Assembly: GCF_034933565.1 (NCBI RefSeq)
Contig: NZ_JAYFNG010000009.1
Location: 1-64,000 of the forward strand
DNA length: 64,000 bases
Source of the DNA: Raineyella sp034933565
GTDB taxonomy: Bacteria > Actinomycetota > Actinomycetes > Propionibacteriales > Propionibacteriaceae
Direction of reading: 5' to 3'
The position numbers were made by a program, and so were the translations under genes. Positions 8,970-16,316 of this stretch are shown piece after piece. Below the pieces are notes generated by a model. That model saw only the letters and a program-made list of their open reading frames with translations, was not told the origin of the DNA and did not search any database. The stretch's first letter is position 1; each line of letters begins with the position of its first letter.

Positions 8970-9715
8970 CCCGCCCCGTCCACCTCGTCCTCGTCTACCA
9001 GTCACTGCTGGGCATCTACGGGGACCGCGGCAACGCCACCGTGCTGATGAAGCGCCTGCAGTGGCGCGGTTTCGAGCCTCGGCTGACCGTCGCCGAGCCG
9101 GGCCGTCCGCTGCCCGACGACGCCGATGTCTACCTGCTCGGCGGCGGTGAGGACGGCGCCCAGACCACGGCCGTCCGGCTGCTGTCGGCGGAGGGCACCC
9201 TGCACCGGGCCGCCGACCGGGGTGCGGTCGTCTTCGCGGTCTGCGCCGGCTACCAGATCCTCGGCACCACCTTCACCGTCGGCGAGCGCGACGAGGTGAT
9301 GCCCGGGCTGGGCCTGCTCGACATCACCACCCGGCGCGCCGAGCAACGCGCGGTCGGGGAGATCCTCACCCGGCTGCGCCCGCTGCCCGGGGACGTCACC
9401 GGGCTGACCGGCGACGACGCGCTGATCACCGGCTTCGAGAACCACGGCGGGATGACCACCCTCGGTGCCGACGCCACTCCGCTGGCCGACGTCGAGATCG
9501 GCATCGGCAACGGCGACGGCTCGGGCACCGAAGGGGCCGTCCAGGGCTCCGTCGTCGGCACCTACCCGCACGGCCCGGTGCTCGCCCGCAATCCCGGCCT
9601 CGCCGACTTCCTGCTCGAGACCGCCCTGCGCACCCGCCTCGACCCGCTCCCGGTCGCCCCGATCCCCGCCCTGCGCCGCGAGCGGGTGGCCGCGATCCGG
9701 GCCACCCGGTCCTGA
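8966..9715 (+). CDS. gatD: Lipid II isoglutaminyl synthase, glutaminase subunit GatD
   Basis: A CobB/CobQ-type class I glutamine amidotransferase of 249 residues that supplies ammonia to MurT. The nucleophile is C93 in VFAVCAGYQILG and the matching histidine is H202 in GTYPHGPVL, close to the positions in S. aureus GatD. No glutamate completes a classical triad, as usual for this family. It overlaps murT by 4 bp. Presence of the pair implies amidated peptidoglycan, typical of Gram-positive bacteria. Confidence 0.93.
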   Translation: MTRPVHLVLVYQSLLGIYGDRGNATVLMKRLQWRGFEPRLTVAEPGRPLPDDADVYLLGGGEDGAQTTAVRLLSAEGTLHRAADRGAVVFAVCAGYQILGTTFTVGERDEVMPGLGLLDITTRRAEQRAVGEILTRLRPLPGDVTGLTGDDALITGFENHGGMTTLGADATPLADVEIGIGNGDGSGTEGAVQGSVVGTYPHGPVLARNPGLADFLLETALRTRLDPLPVAPIPALRRERVAAIRATRS

Positions 9716-9751
9716 TCCGCCTCCGAACCGTCCCACCCCACGGAGACCGCA

Positions 9752-10279
9752 GTGGACGAGCCCGACGAGACCCTGCCTCCCGCCCGCGAAGCCGAGCTGA
9801 TCGCCCTGGTCGCGCTCGTGCTGACCCGGGGCCGGCACCGTGAGGCGGCGGCGGTGGTGAGCAACGGCGAGGAACGCTTCGAGGTGGCGGTGGCCCCCGG
9901 CGACCGCTGGGTGGTGCACTCCTCGACCATCGAGTGGGTCGGCAACGGGGCGTCGATCCAGGCGTACGACACCCAGGAGAGCCTCGGCGCGCGGCGTCGC
10001 GCCGAGGAGTACCCGCCCGGCTGGTACCACCCGGCGCTCGGCCTGCTGTGGCCCCATCTGCTGCCGCTGTGGGGCCGGGCCGGCGATGCGTACCGGCCGG
10101 TGCGCATCATCGACGGCCTGCACGGGCCGTCCGGCATCGTCTGCGAACACGTCGATGCACCGATGGTCGGCGGGGAGTCCCTCGGGCCCTGGGCGCACGT
10201 GCTGCTGACCCCCGACCGCCAGCTCACCCTGCTGGAATGGGAGGGCCGTACGTGGACCCTGCTGGACATCCACACCTGA
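9752..10279 (+). CDS. Hypothetical protein
   Basis: A 175-residue soluble protein with no recognised family. It begins at GTG with GGAG upstream and follows gatD by 36 bp, so it may be cotranscribed. It is rich in tryptophan and histidine (DRWVVHSSTIEWVG, PPGWYHPALGLLWPHLLPLW). There are no membrane segments, no signal peptide and no cysteine cluster: a single cysteine occurs in GIVCEHVDAP. The composition and third-position GC match its neighbours, so it is probably a real gene. Function unknown. Confidence 0.65.
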   Translation: MDEPDETLPPAREAELIALVALVLTRGRHREAAAVVSNGEERFEVAVAPGDRWVVHSSTIEWVGNGASIQAYDTQESLGARRRAEEYPPGWYHPALGLLWPHLLPLWGRAGDAYRPVRIIDGLHGPSGIVCEHVDAPMVGGESLGPWAHVLLTPDRQLTLLEWEGRTWTLLDIHT

Positions 10280-10344
10280 CGGGACCCGACCCGACACCTG
10301 GACCCGCTGGTCAAGAGCCTGGAGCGTACGGGGCCGGGCCGACC

Positions 10345-10466
10345 GGATCAGACCGACGGGATCCGACCGTGGGAGATCGGACCGTGGAGATCAGGAGCGT
10401 ACGGGATCAGACCGTATGGGATCAGGACCGTATGGGATCAGACCGTATGGGCTCAGGAGCGTACGG
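10345..10466. repeat. 14-16-bp tandem repeat, GATCRGGACCGTATGG type
   Basis: About eight consecutive units of 14-16 bp follow a consensus close to GATCAGACCGTATGG. The best units are GATCAGACCGTATGG and GATCAGGACCGTATGG at 10404-10450. They fill the gap between two convergent genes, and the last unit runs into the final codons of the exonuclease gene at 10453. The unit resembles the 15-bp repeats inside the FNR-like and SppA genes of this window. Confidence 0.75.
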
Positions 10467-11148
10467 CGCGCAGGTCCGCGGCCTCCAGCCCGAGCTCAGC
10501 GGTCTGCGCCAGGTAGAGCTCGGCGGCGGCCAGCGCGTCGTGCAGCGCGTCGTGGGCGCCCAGGACCGGCAAGCCGAACCGTGCCCGAGCGTTCCACAGC
10601 CGCAGGTCGTCGCCGCGCGGTTCCTCGTCGAAGCCGGGGGCGATCACCCGCTGCTGCAGCCGCATCGTGTCGACGACGGCGGGCTCCACCCGGACGCCCC
10701 ACAGCCGGCGACAGGCCGCCTTGAGGAAGCCCGCCTCCAGCCCGACGTGATGGGCCAGCAGCACCCGGCCGGTCAGCCGGTCGAGGAGCTGTTCGACCGC
10801 CGCGGCGAGCGGTGTCCCCTGCTCCAGGCGGTCGTCGGTGAGCCCGTGCACCGTGGCGCTCTGGCCCACCCCGTCCTCCCCCAGCTCCGCCCCGGAGACG
10901 ACGACCTGCCCGGCGCCGCCGAGCCGGACGACCGCGCCGTCCACCGGCACCCAGCCGATGCTGAGGATCCGGTCCTGGCGCGGGTCGAGACCGGTGGTCT
11001 CCATGTCCACCGCCAGCAGCGGCAGCTCGGCCAGCGGGGTCCGCGGCGAGGGCTGCGGAGTGGCGAGATAGGTCCGCAGCGGCCCCTCCGGTAACGCCTC
11101 GGCCGCCCTGCGCTCCCGTCCCGTGCTCCCGAACGGCCAGCCCATCAC
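10453..11148 (-). CDS. DnaQ-like 3'-5' exonuclease (DEDDh)
   Basis: A 231-residue exonuclease-fold protein. The ExoI motif is VDMETTGLD. The ExoII region is AHHVGLEAGFL, where glutamate occupies the position of the usual metal-binding aspartate. ExoIII is HDALHDALAAAEL with the His and Asp of the DEDDh type. It lies downstream of, and on the same strand as, a cNMP-binding/CBS/DUF294 protein; this pairing recurs in many bacteria and suggests a nucleotide-metabolising or signalling role rather than replication proofreading. The gene end merges with a tandem repeat array. Activity with Glu in motif II is likely but unproven. Confidence 0.82.
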   Translation of the reverse strand: MMGWPFGSTGRERRAAEALPEGPLRTYLATPQPSPRTPLAELPLLAVDMETTGLDPRQDRILSIGWVPVDGAVVRLGGAGQVVVSGAELGEDGVGQSATVHGLTDDRLEQGTPLAAAVEQLLDRLTGRVLLAHHVGLEAGFLKAACRRLWGVRVEPAVVDTMRLQQRVIAPGFDEEPRGDDLRLWNARARFGLPVLGAHDALHDALAAAELYLAQTAELGLEAADLRAVRS

Positions 11149-11160
11149 GACCCCCGCACC

Positions 11161-11176
11161 GTCACGGCACCGTGAC
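11161..11176. terminator. Small hairpin between DUF294 and exonuclease genes
   Basis: GTCACGG and CCGTGAC form a 7-bp stem within a gap of degenerate CACCGTCACG copies (11149-11250). With a two-base gap it would be a tight or cruciform hairpin. It may be only a by-product of the repeats. Confidence 0.25.
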
Positions 11177-11250
11177 CCCTCACGATCCCGCTCCCATCAC
11201 GACCGCCACCTCATCGGTCCCCGGCACCGTCACCGTCACGCCTCGCACTC

Positions 11251-13143
11251 TCACGACACCGCGTGCAGCCGGTAGGTGAAGGCCAGCTCCTGCTGGGCCT
11301 CCTTGATGATCCGGAACGCGTCGCGCAGGCTGTGCTGGTCGATCGTCGACAGGGCACCGGGGTCGATGACGTTGTCCGCGGGCTCGCCGTGCTCGGCCTG
11401 GTCGCTGTGGTGGCGGTGGCGCAGGTGGCTGATCAGCTCGTACGCCCCGCGCAGGTCGTCGGCACGGCGCTGGGAGATCGTGCCGGTCGCGGCGGCGGCC
11501 GACAGCCGGGCGGCGGTGTTGACCTCGGGCAGCCCGGCGGCCAGCGCGTGCACCCGGGCGATCTGGACGATCGGGGCGATCCCGCCGGCCTTCAGGTCCA
11601 GCCCCCGGGAGCCCTGGCCGGCCCGGTCGAGCACGAAACCGCGGAAGAACCCGATCGGTGGCACCCAGGAGACGGCCTCCCGGGCCAGCCGGGCGAGGAA
11701 CCGCTGATTGCCCGCGGTGGCCCGGTGCACCGCGGCGAGCAGTGGGTCGACCAGCTCGGCGCCGGTGATCGGGCGCATGTCGAAGAACGTGTCCGCGTGC
11801 AGGACGGCGTCGGAGTCCGGCTCGTCGATCCACCGCCCGAACACCCGCCACCACTGCGAGCGGGTGAGCCGCCAGGCCGGGTTGGAGGCCATGATGTCCC
11901 CCGGGCACAGCGGGTAGCCGCAGGCGGCCAGACCCGAGGTGACCCGCTCGGCCAGGTCGGCGAACCAGGCGTCGACCACCGGGGCGGGGCCGGCCCCCGG
12001 GTCGGGCCCGTCGGGCAGCACGAGCGCATTGTCCTGGTCCGACGACAGTCCCAGCTCCAGTCGGCCCTGCGAGCCCAGCGCCACCCAGGCGTACGGCACC
12101 GGCGGGGGGCCCAGCTCCGCCTCGGCGAGCCGCAGCAGCGTACGGGTGACGGCGTCGCCGACCGCGGTGACGATCCGGCCGATCTCGGCGGCGGAGGCGT
12201 CCTGCCGGACGAGTTCGCGGACGACCCCGGGCAACCGTCCGCGGGCCCGGATCAGGCCGGCCAGGTCCTGGCAGGCGGCGATCGCCCCCACGATGGCCAC
12301 CGGATTGGCCTGCTGCAACCGCATGATGTCGCCGCTGGTGACCATCCCGACCGGCCGGCCGTGCTCGACGACCGGCAGGTGGTGGAAACCGCGCTGCATC
12401 ATCATCAGCATCGCCTCGACCGCCGGGGCGTCCGGGTCGATGGTGGTCGGCGCGGCGGTCATGATGGACGACACCGGCCCCTCGGCCGGTCTGCCCTCGC
12501 CGACGACCAGCCGGCGCATGTCGCGGTCGGTGACGATCCCGCTCAGCTCAGTAGTCGCTTCCCCGCGGTCCCGGGTGACCAGCAGCGCCGACACCCCGCG
12601 GTCGGTCATCAGCCGGGCCGCGGCGCGGATCGGGGTGCCCTCGTCGACGCTCACCGGCTCATGGGTGACGATCCCGCGCAGCGTGGTCCGCAGCACCTCG
12701 TGGCCGGCCTCCGGCACCCGGAGGGCCTCCACCGCCGCCTGCAGCCGCTCGGCCGACTGCTCGTCGAAGAACCGGGCGAACAGAGGCTGGGTGCGCAGCA
12801 GCTGACGGAAGTCATCGGGCCGCAGCAACAGCGCGAGGCTGTCCTCCAGCGCGGTCATGGTGAATCGCGAGGGTCCGTCGTCACGGGCCGCCGAGACCCC
12901 GAACGCGCCCCCCTCACCGCAGCGGTCGGCCAGCGCGCCGTTGGCGTCGGTGATGTCGACCGCCCCGCTGCGCAGGATGTAGACCGCCTCGGTCGGCCGA
13001 CCGGCGGCCAGGATGACCGTGCCCCGACGGAAGTACCTGCCGGTCAGGCGCGCCGGCAGCTCGTCGAGCAGCTGCTGCGGCAGCACGTCGAAGGGGTGGT
13101 GGGCGGCCAGGAAGTCCCGGATCCCGGTGAGCTCGACGTTCAT
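11251..13143 (-). CDS. cNMP-binding / CBS / DUF294 nucleotidyltransferase-like signalling protein
   Basis: A 630-residue multidomain protein. A cyclic-nucleotide-binding domain lies at about 15-135, two CBS domains at about 150-275 (GVSALLVTRDRG and HLPVVEHGRPVGMVTSGDI), a DUF294 nucleotidyltransferase-like domain at about 300-440 with GSQGRLELGLSSDQDNALV, and a DUF294 C-terminal helical domain to the end. The GS-x-GR...D-x-D pattern matches the metal and nucleotide site of the GlnD-type superfamily. The protein probably senses adenine nucleotides through CBS and cNMP domains; the reaction is unknown. A 102-bp gap of degenerate CACCGTCACG repeats separates it from the downstream exonuclease. 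Confidence 0.85.
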   Translation of the reverse strand: MNVELTGIRDFLAAHHPFDVLPQQLLDELPARLTGRYFRRGTVILAAGRPTEAVYILRSGAVDITDANGALADRCGEGGAFGVSAARDDGPSRFTMTALEDSLALLLRPDDFRQLLRTQPLFARFFDEQSAERLQAAVEALRVPEAGHEVLRTTLRGIVTHEPVSVDEGTPIRAAARLMTDRGVSALLVTRDRGEATTELSGIVTDRDMRRLVVGEGRPAEGPVSSIMTAAPTTIDPDAPAVEAMLMMMQRGFHHLPVVEHGRPVGMVTSGDIMRLQQANPVAIVGAIAACQDLAGLIRARGRLPGVVRELVRQDASAAEIGRIVTAVGDAVTRTLLRLAEAELGPPPVPYAWVALGSQGRLELGLSSDQDNALVLPDGPDPGAGPAPVVDAWFADLAERVTSGLAACGYPLCPGDIMASNPAWRLTRSQWWRVFGRWIDEPDSDAVLHADTFFDMRPITGAELVDPLLAAVHRATAGNQRFLARLAREAVSWVPPIGFFRGFVLDRAGQGSRGLDLKAGGIAPIVQIARVHALAAGLPEVNTAARLSAAAATGTISQRRADDLRGAYELISHLRHRHHSDQAEHGEPADNVIDPGALSTIDQHSLRDAFRIIKEAQQELAFTYRLHAVS

Positions 13144-13370
13144 CGTCCTCCCGTCGCCGATGCCGACCCGACGGGGACCCGGCGCGGGCCCACGTCTGCG
13201 TCAGTGCAGCATGGCACGGGACGCTGCGGCCTGCCACCGCTTCGCCGAGGTCGACCGTACGGGGGTGTGGTCCCCGATCGTCGGGGTCCGTCCCCGATCA
13301 ATGGACCGGTGCCCCGCGCGACGCAGCGGAGGCGTCGTGGACAGCATGACGAGGTGCCGGACCGGACCGC

Positions 13371-13727
13371 TCAGCGCTCGAGGACGGGCGCGCCCTCGGC
13401 CGCGACCCCGGGGAACAACACGATCGACCCGTCGCGGACCTCGACCCGATGGGTCGGCGTGGGCCAGGTGGCCGGGAAGCAGGTGGGCATCCCGTCGGTC
13501 AGCCGGAACCGGGCCAGGTGCAGCGGGCAGACGACCTCGCCCTCCTCGACCCAGCCGCGCGACAGCAGCGCCTCCTGGTGGGTGCACATGTCGTCGAGGG
13601 CGTAGTACGCCTCGCCGCTGCGGAAGACCGCGATGTCCTCGCCCGTGCCGGTGGTGGAGGCCGGCACGACCAGCACGCCCCCGTCGGCGATCGCGCCGAC
13701 CGGCGCGATGATGATGCCCTCGTCCAT
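13371..13727 (-). CDS. Rieske [2Fe-2S] ferredoxin-like protein
   Basis: A 118-residue soluble protein with a complete Rieske motif: C-T-H at about residues 64-66 and CPLH about 20 residues later, in the dioxygenase-ferredoxin style (MCTHQEALLSRGWVEEGEVVCPLHLARF region). It could pass electrons to an oxygenase or reductase. No partner oxygenase is present in the window. A thioesterase gene follows upstream on the same strand with a 35-bp gap, so they may be cotranscribed. The start at 13727 leaves a compact domain; upstream in-frame sequence is unrelated. Confidence 0.88.
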   Translation of the reverse strand: MDEGIIIAPVGAIADGGVLVVPASTTGTGEDIAVFRSGEAYYALDDMCTHQEALLSRGWVEEGEVVCPLHLARFRLTDGMPTCFPATWPTPTHRVEVRDGSIVLFPGVAAEGAPVLER

Positions 13728-13762
13728 GTCTGTTCCCGTCCCCGTGCGCCGCCTCGCGGGCC

Positions 13763-14215
13763 TCAGCCCGCGGTGCCCCGGTACTGCGTCGGCATGTCGA
13801 GCACCGCCATGGTGCACCGGCTCACGCAGACCAGCTTGCCGGCCTCGTTGGTGATCCGGATGTCCCAGATCTGGGTCGTACGCCCCAGGTTCACCGGTCG
13901 GGCCTCCCCGTGGAGGATGCCGGGCAGGCCGGGGCGGACGTGGTTGGCGTTGATCTCCATCCCGACCGCGTACTGGCGGGACTGGTCCAGCGTGTAGGTC
14001 GCGGCCCAGCTGGCCAGGGTCTCGGCGAACAGGACGCTCGCGCCACCGTGCACCACCCCGGCGGGCTGCACCGTCCGCTCGTCGACGGTCATGCGGCCCT
14101 GCAGGGCATCGTCGGTCGCGCCGGTGATCACGATGCCGAGGTGCTCCACCGCGGAGCCCCGGCTGCGTTCGTTGATGCCGTCGACATCGACCACGTCGTC
14201 GTACCAGATCGTCAT
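13763..14215 (-). CDS. Hotdog-fold thioesterase (PaaI/MenI-like)
   Basis: A 150-residue acyl-CoA thioesterase. The active segment QPAGVVHGGASVLFAETLAS carries the His-Gly-Gly and catalytic acidic residue of the PaaI/4-hydroxybenzoyl-CoA thioesterase group. The central hot-dog helix and strand pattern fit. A role as the 1,4-dihydroxy-2-naphthoyl-CoA thioesterase of menaquinone synthesis (MenI) is plausible because actinomycetes use menaquinone, but no men gene is linked. The ATG at 14215 gives the family length; the longer in-frame reading is arginine-rich and unlikely to be real. Confidence 0.82.
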   Translation of the reverse strand: MTIWYDDVVDVDGINERSRGSAVEHLGIVITGATDDALQGRMTVDERTVQPAGVVHGGASVLFAETLASWAATYTLDQSRQYAVGMEINANHVRPGLPGILHGEARPVNLGRTTQIWDIRITNEAGKLVCVSRCTMAVLDMPTQYRGTAG

Positions 14216-14501
14216 GGCGCCCAGCCTGCCAGTCGGACGCGGTGACCTGCTCGGCGCCGTGCCGGCAGGAGGCCCCGGCCGGCGCCGTGCCAGCAGGAAG
14301 CCCGCTGTCCGAGGCCCCCTGCGCGGGTTCCGGCCAGGCACTCGGCCGAGGCGGCGGTGGGAGCGGTGGAGGCCCGGCATTCCTGAGGAACCGATGAGAA
14401 CGAGCGGACTCCCAATCCCGCCCCACAGGATTCACAGAACGGGCAAAGGGCCGAGCCGTTCCCTGGATGGTGCCAGCACATCACGACTGGGAGGAAAGTC
14501 C

Positions 14502-15098
14502 ATGAAGATCGTCAAGCCCGCCCTCATCGCCGGAGCAACCGTCGCCGCCGTGGCGGGCGTCCTGGCGCTCAACCCGAAGTCGGACGGGCTCGCCGCGCAG
14601 GCCGGCGCGGGCCCGACCACCACCGGGGGGCCGAGCTCAGGGACGACGTCCTCGGGATCGAGTGCCGGCTCCGGCTCGTCGGGCCCCACCTCCTCCGGTC
14701 CGAGCTCGTCCGGTTCCGGCTCCGCCCCGTCCGGCCCGTCGAGCAGCGCCGGCCCGTCGAGCAGCGCCGGGTCGTCGAGCAGCGCCGGGTCGTCGAGCAG
14801 CAGTTCCTCGAGCACGAGCAACAGGACGGCGACCGGCTCGGCGGTCTCCACGCCGTACGGCAGCATGCGGGTCAAGGCGACCGTCAGCAACGGAAAGATC
14901 ACCGCCATCAGCTGGGTCCAGCTGCCCAGCGACGGCCACTCCCAGCGGATCAACGGCTACGCCGCCCCCGCCCTGGTCCAGGAGGCCCTGCAGGCCCAGT
15001 CGGCCCAGGTCAACGCGATCTCGGGCGCTTCCTACACCTCGGCCGCGTTCCAGCAGTCCCTCCAGTCAGCCCTGACGCAGGCCGGTTTCAAGGCCTGA
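14502..15098 (+). CDS. Exported FMN-binding domain protein with Ser/Gly-rich stalk
   Basis: A 198-residue surface protein. An N-terminal signal-anchor (residues about 5-23) is followed by a low-complexity Ser/Gly/Pro stalk (about 38-110) built partly from an 18-bp repeat, and a C-terminal FMN-binding domain. The domain ends with ISGASYTS, which matches the D-x-x-SGA(T/S)-x-T/S site where ApbE attaches FMN covalently to Thr or Ser. Such proteins carry electrons outside the membrane. A strong GGGAGGAAAG precedes the ATG. The neighbours are redox genes, including an FNR-like regulator and NirK. No apbE is in the window. Confidence 0.85.
   Translation: MKIVKPALIAGATVAAVAGVLALNPKSDGLAAQAGAGPTTTGGPSSGTTSSGSSAGSGSSGPTSSGPSSSGSGSAPSGPSSSAGPSSSAGSSSSAGSSSSSSSSTSNRTATGSAVSTPYGSMRVKATVSNGKITAISWVQLPSDGHSQRINGYAAPALVQEALQAQSAQVNAISGASYTSAAFQQSLQSALTQAGFKA
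14737..14810. repeat. 18-bp in-frame repeat in the stalk of the FMN-binding protein
   Basis: Four near-identical copies of TCGAGCAGCGCCGGGTCG encode Ser-Ser-Ala-Gly-Xaa-Ser in the extracellular linker. The last copy decays into a serine tract. Copy number is likely to vary between strains. Confidence 0.8.
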
Positions 15099-15143
15099 TC
15101 CGACGTCAGCACCTGCCCCGACCGTACGGCGCCTGCCGTCCTC

Positions 15144-15173
15144 AGCGGTGTATGCCGGGCGGCTGACACCGCT
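15144..15173. terminator. Hairpin between FMN-binding and FNR-like genes
   Basis: AGCGGTGT (15144-15151) and ACACCGCT (15166-15173) form an 8-bp stem with a 14-nt loop between two convergent genes. No U-tract follows. The surrounding gap also holds two diverged copies of a GTCAGCRCCTGCCC...GTACGGCGCCTGCC unit about 69 bp apart. Confidence 0.4.
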
Positions 15174-15226
15174 GTGTCAGCGCCTGCCCGACGGTACGGC
15201 GCCTGCCGGACGACACCGCAGACGGC

Positions 15227-16075
15227 TCAGCGGCCCCCGACCAGCGCGAGGAGCCGATCCGCGTCGAGCAGATCGATGTCGCGGGTCCCGTGCAGGGCGA
15301 TCACCCCGCCGCGCACCATCCGGGCCAGGGCCCGGCTGAGGGTCTCGGGCGTCGACCCGAGGAGCGAGGCGATGTCCTTCTTGGCCATCGGGAGCCGGAT
15401 CCGCACCGTCGCGCCGTCGCGCTCCGAGGGCAGGTCCAGCAGGTAGTCCGCGAGGCGGGCATCCAGATCGGCCGATCCCAGTGCGGCGAGTCGGTGCTCG
15501 GTCTCGTCCAGCCGGCGGCTCAGCGCCCCGAGCATGCCCAGCCCGATGCCGGGATGGTCGGCCACCAACCCGGCGAGGTCCTCGTGCCGGAACACGCACA
15601 GCTGGCCGTCGTCCATCGCGGTCGCCCAGTGGTCCGGCCGGTCGCCGGTGAGGAAGACGCCCTCGCCGATGAAGTCGCCGGGGCCGAGCACGCGGATCAG
15701 TCGCTCCCGGCCCGCGCTGGTCAGCCGGGAGATCCGGATCGCCCCACGATGCACCACCATCAGCTGGGAGACCGGCTCGCCGGCGCGGTAGAGGACGTCC
15801 CCCTTCGACACCGCGGTCGGCACCGCCTTGCGGGCCACCGCGGCCCGGTCCGCCGCCGACAGGGCGCGGAAGATCGGCACGTGGGCCACGCAACCACCCC
15901 CGTCGTCGGGATCGGTCTTGCAAGAATCGGCCTGGTGGAGATCGGCACGGTGGGGATCGGTACCGTGGGGATCAGCGCTGTGGAGATCGGCACCGTGGGG
16001 ATCAGCGCTGTCCGGAACGGCGGGGTCGGGATCGACCCGCTGACCGCTGCCGTGCCGCTGTGCGTGCGTCGCCAT
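15227..16075 (-). CDS. Crp/Fnr-family regulator, FNR-like, with repeat N-terminus
   Basis: A 282-residue transcription factor. Residues about 60-180 form the cyclic-nucleotide-like beta-barrel. The C-terminal winged helix has STPETLSRALARM, in which the E-x-x-S-R recognition pattern is that of FNR/CRP. Two cysteines lie just before CVAHVPIF, a position where many FNR-like proteins hold cluster or redox cysteines. Upstream of them is an unusual tract of about six pentapeptides (HGADL, HSADP, HGTDP, HRADL type) encoded by 15-bp DNA repeats. It diverges from an NnrS-like/NirK operon, so control of anaerobic or nitrite genes is likely. The effector is unknown. Confidence 0.85.
   Translation of the reverse strand: MATHAQRHGSGQRVDPDPAVPDSADPHGADLHSADPHGTDPHRADLHQADSCKTDPDDGGGCVAHVPIFRALSAADRAAVARKAVPTAVSKGDVLYRAGEPVSQLMVVHRGAIRISRLTSAGRERLIRVLGPGDFIGEGVFLTGDRPDHWATAMDDGQLCVFRHEDLAGLVADHPGIGLGMLGALSRRLDETEHRLAALGSADLDARLADYLLDLPSERDGATVRIRLPMAKKDIASLLGSTPETLSRALARMVRGGVIALHGTRDIDLLDADRLLALVGGR
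15910..16044. repeat. 15-bp tandem repeat coding the N-terminus of the FNR-like regulator
   Basis: About nine units in exact 15-bp phase follow a GATCGGCACGGTGGG consensus on the plus strand, for example at 15940, 15955, 15970, 15985 and 16000. Read on the minus strand they encode His/Asp/Ala-rich pentapeptides. The units are alike but not identical, so the array is old or under drift. Confidence 0.85.
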
Positions 16076-16161
16076 GTCTCCAGCCTCCCATGTGTGTCGG
16101 CACCGCCCGGGCCGTGGGCCTCGTACCCGACGCGGCGACCTTCCATCCGACGGGTGAGCCC

Positions 16162-16199
16162 TCCGCCCGAGGCTGGGACCTCCGCCCGAGGCCGGGACC
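16162..16199. repeat. 19-bp tandem duplication
   Basis: TCCGCCCGAGGCTGGGACC (16162-16180) is followed directly by a copy with one change (16181-16199). It lies in the 241-bp gap between the divergent FNR-like and NnrS-like genes, upstream of the promoter. No TTGAT-N4-ATCAA site is visible in that gap. Confidence 0.7.
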
Positions 16200-16280
16200 C
16201 TCCGCCGCGGCGCAGACTTCCCGCCGGTGCAGCGAGCGGGTTCGCCCGTACGGCAGGCCATTCGCCGATGAGGACGCCGA

Positions 16281-16316
16281 TTGGTGACCGCTCGACAGTA
16301 TTTATACACTGTTTCC
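16281..16316 (+). promoter_or_regulatory. Promoter and palindromic operator of the NnrS-like/nirK operon
   Basis: TTGGTG (16281-16286), 16 bp and TATACA (16303-16308) form a plausible sigma-70 promoter. The -10 box lies inside an inverted repeat ACAGT (16295-16299), eight bases, ACTGT (16308-16312). The proposed GTG start at 16317 follows within 9 bp without a ribosome-binding site, so the message is probably leaderless. A factor bound to the palindrome would cover the -10 box and repress. Confidence 0.45.

Noticed and set aside
10345..10466. CRISPR array
   Set aside because: Units are 14-16 bp without spacers and no cas gene is present.
13371..14435. Single 354-codon frame reading through the Rieske gene
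   Set aside because: The upstream two thirds is the wrong frame of the thioesterase gene; only the part from 13727 is a Rieske protein.
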